Shown here: positions 5,215 to 5,448 of the stretch, in pieces
How positions within the stretch are numbered: position 1 is the stretch's first letter
Layout of the letters: each line of letters starts with the position of its first letter
Origin: Chloroflexota bacterium
Lineage (GTDB): Bacteria; Chloroflexota; Dehalococcoidia; UBA2979
Assembly (NCBI GenBank): GCA_027592975.1
Contig: JAQCJS010000097.1
Location: 1-5,448, forward strand
DNA length: 5,448 nucleotides
Direction: 5' to 3'
Position numbers and translations under genes: made by a program
Notes under the pieces: generated by a model
Seen by the model: only the letters and a program-made list of their open reading frames with translations
Told to the model about the DNA's origin: nothing
Databases searched by the model: none

Positions 5215-5219
5215 CCTCC
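5215..5219 (-). promoter_or_regulatory. Ribosome binding site deciding the TlpA-like start
   Basis: GGAGG on the minus strand lies 4 nt before GTG 5210. The spacing is short but usable. It places the start directly before the membrane anchor. Confidence 0.55.
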
Positions 5220-5249
5220 GGGCTCGGCGCGGTGGGGCGCGCTCCCTCG

Positions 5250-5255
5250 ATCGTA
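5250..5255 (-). promoter_or_regulatory. Candidate -10 box for the three-gene cluster
   Basis: TACGAT on the minus strand matches TATAAT at four positions and would give a leader of about 33 nt to GTG 5210. No matching -35 is seen 16-18 nt upstream, so this is weak. The remaining gene-free sequence to 5448 holds only the repeats and G/C tracts listed separately. Confidence 0.2.
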
Positions 5256-5361
5256 CGCCCGCAGCGAGATGAGGGCATCGCGCGCGCCTCCCGCTGCGGA
5301 AGGCGTAGCGCAGGAGGGCCGCACGACGGGTCGAGGACGGCGGGAGGATGGCGGTGCTCGC

Positions 5362-5386
5362 CGCGCGGGTCGCGCGGGTCGCGCGG
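5362..5386. repeat. 9-bp tandem repeat, about 2.8 copies
   Basis: The unit CGCGCGGGT occurs at 5362-5370 and 5371-5379, followed by CGCGCGG at 5380-5386. It is perfect and lies in the gene-free stretch upstream of the TlpA-like gene, directly beside the G-tract region. It is probably a slippage product; no coding frame uses it convincingly. Confidence 0.7.
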
Positions 5387-5413
5387 CCCCCGTCCCCCCT
5401 GCCCCCCCTTCCC
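5387..5413 (-). other. Predicted G-quadruplex motif on the minus strand
   Basis: Read on the minus strand, four G-runs of 3, 7, 6 and 5 are separated by the 2-nt loops AA, CA and AC, an exact fit to the G3+ N1-7 rule. It lies about 180-200 nt upstream of the TlpA-like start, on the coding strand of that cluster. The 7-G run is also one arm of the hairpin at 5402-5428, so the two structures exclude each other. Transcription through this stretch is not established. Confidence 0.55.
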
Positions 5414-5428
5414 GTCGTGAAGGGGGGG
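5402..5428. terminator. G/C-run hairpin, possible terminator of an off-window gene or attenuator
   Basis: CCCCCCCTT (5402-5410) pairs perfectly with AAGGGGGGG (5420-5428) across a 9-nt loop. No U-tract follows on either strand. It could end a minus-strand gene lying just beyond the right edge, or sit in the leader of the TlpA-like cluster. Confidence 0.4.
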
Positions 5429-5448
5429 ATGAGATGCGAGGGGCTGCG

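Noticed and set aside
5211..5324. 38-residue extension of the TlpA-like protein from ATG 5324
   Set aside because: It would put a non-hydrophobic stretch ahead of the membrane anchor; GTG 5210 with GGAGG fits better.
4167..5420. 417-residue plus-strand open frame opposite the three-gene cluster
   Set aside because: It is antisense to three recognisable genes and has biased, low-complexity composition typical of a high-GC shadow frame.

Overview
The window is high-GC bacterial DNA in which every native gene lies on the minus strand. The only plus-strand genes belong to an insertion sequence (IS). Reading right to left, in the direction of native transcription, the order is: (i) a compact three-gene cluster of a membrane-anchored TlpA/ResA-like thioredoxin (5210-4644), a DUF6941-like protein of unknown function (4640-4188) and a DinB-superfamily protein (4174-3710), with gaps of 3 and 13 nt; (ii) a gap of about 225 bp with a hairpin, a possible -10 box and an 18-bp perfect palindrome; (iii) a ThDP-dependent enzyme of the 2-hydroxyacyl-CoA lyase / oxalyl-CoA decarboxylase family (3484-1787); (iv) a terminator-like hairpin (1726-1753); (v) a putative membrane-protein gene starting at 1660 and running off the left edge, split after its 27th codon by the IS.

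The IS (310-1575, 1266 bp) is a structurally complete IS3-family element. It has perfect 25-bp terminal inverted repeats, a flanking GAC triplet duplication, an orfA with a helix-turn-helix and leucine-rich heptads, a canonical CCCAAAA -1 frameshift heptamer next to an overlapping ATGA stop/start, and an orfB with an intact DD(35)E triad. In this copy orfB carries one extra T at 726-727, which separates its N-terminus from the catalytic domain. The copy therefore looks unable to make its own full transposase.

Removing the IS and one GAC copy rejoins the interrupted host gene in perfect frame (28 codons before the junction, 102 after it to the window edge). Its start has an excellent ribosome binding site. 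This hidden gene is the clearest non-obvious result in the window.

The lyase gene probably acts independently of the thioredoxin cluster, cleaving 2-hydroxyacyl-CoA to formyl-CoA plus an aldehyde. Its active-site positions favour a lyase over an oxalate-degrading decarboxylase. The combination of high GC, HACL, DinB, DUF6941 and TlpA would fit Chloroflexota or an actinobacterium-like lineage; this is a weak inference. I see no CRISPR array, tRNA, rRNA, defence island or clear new multi-gene system here.
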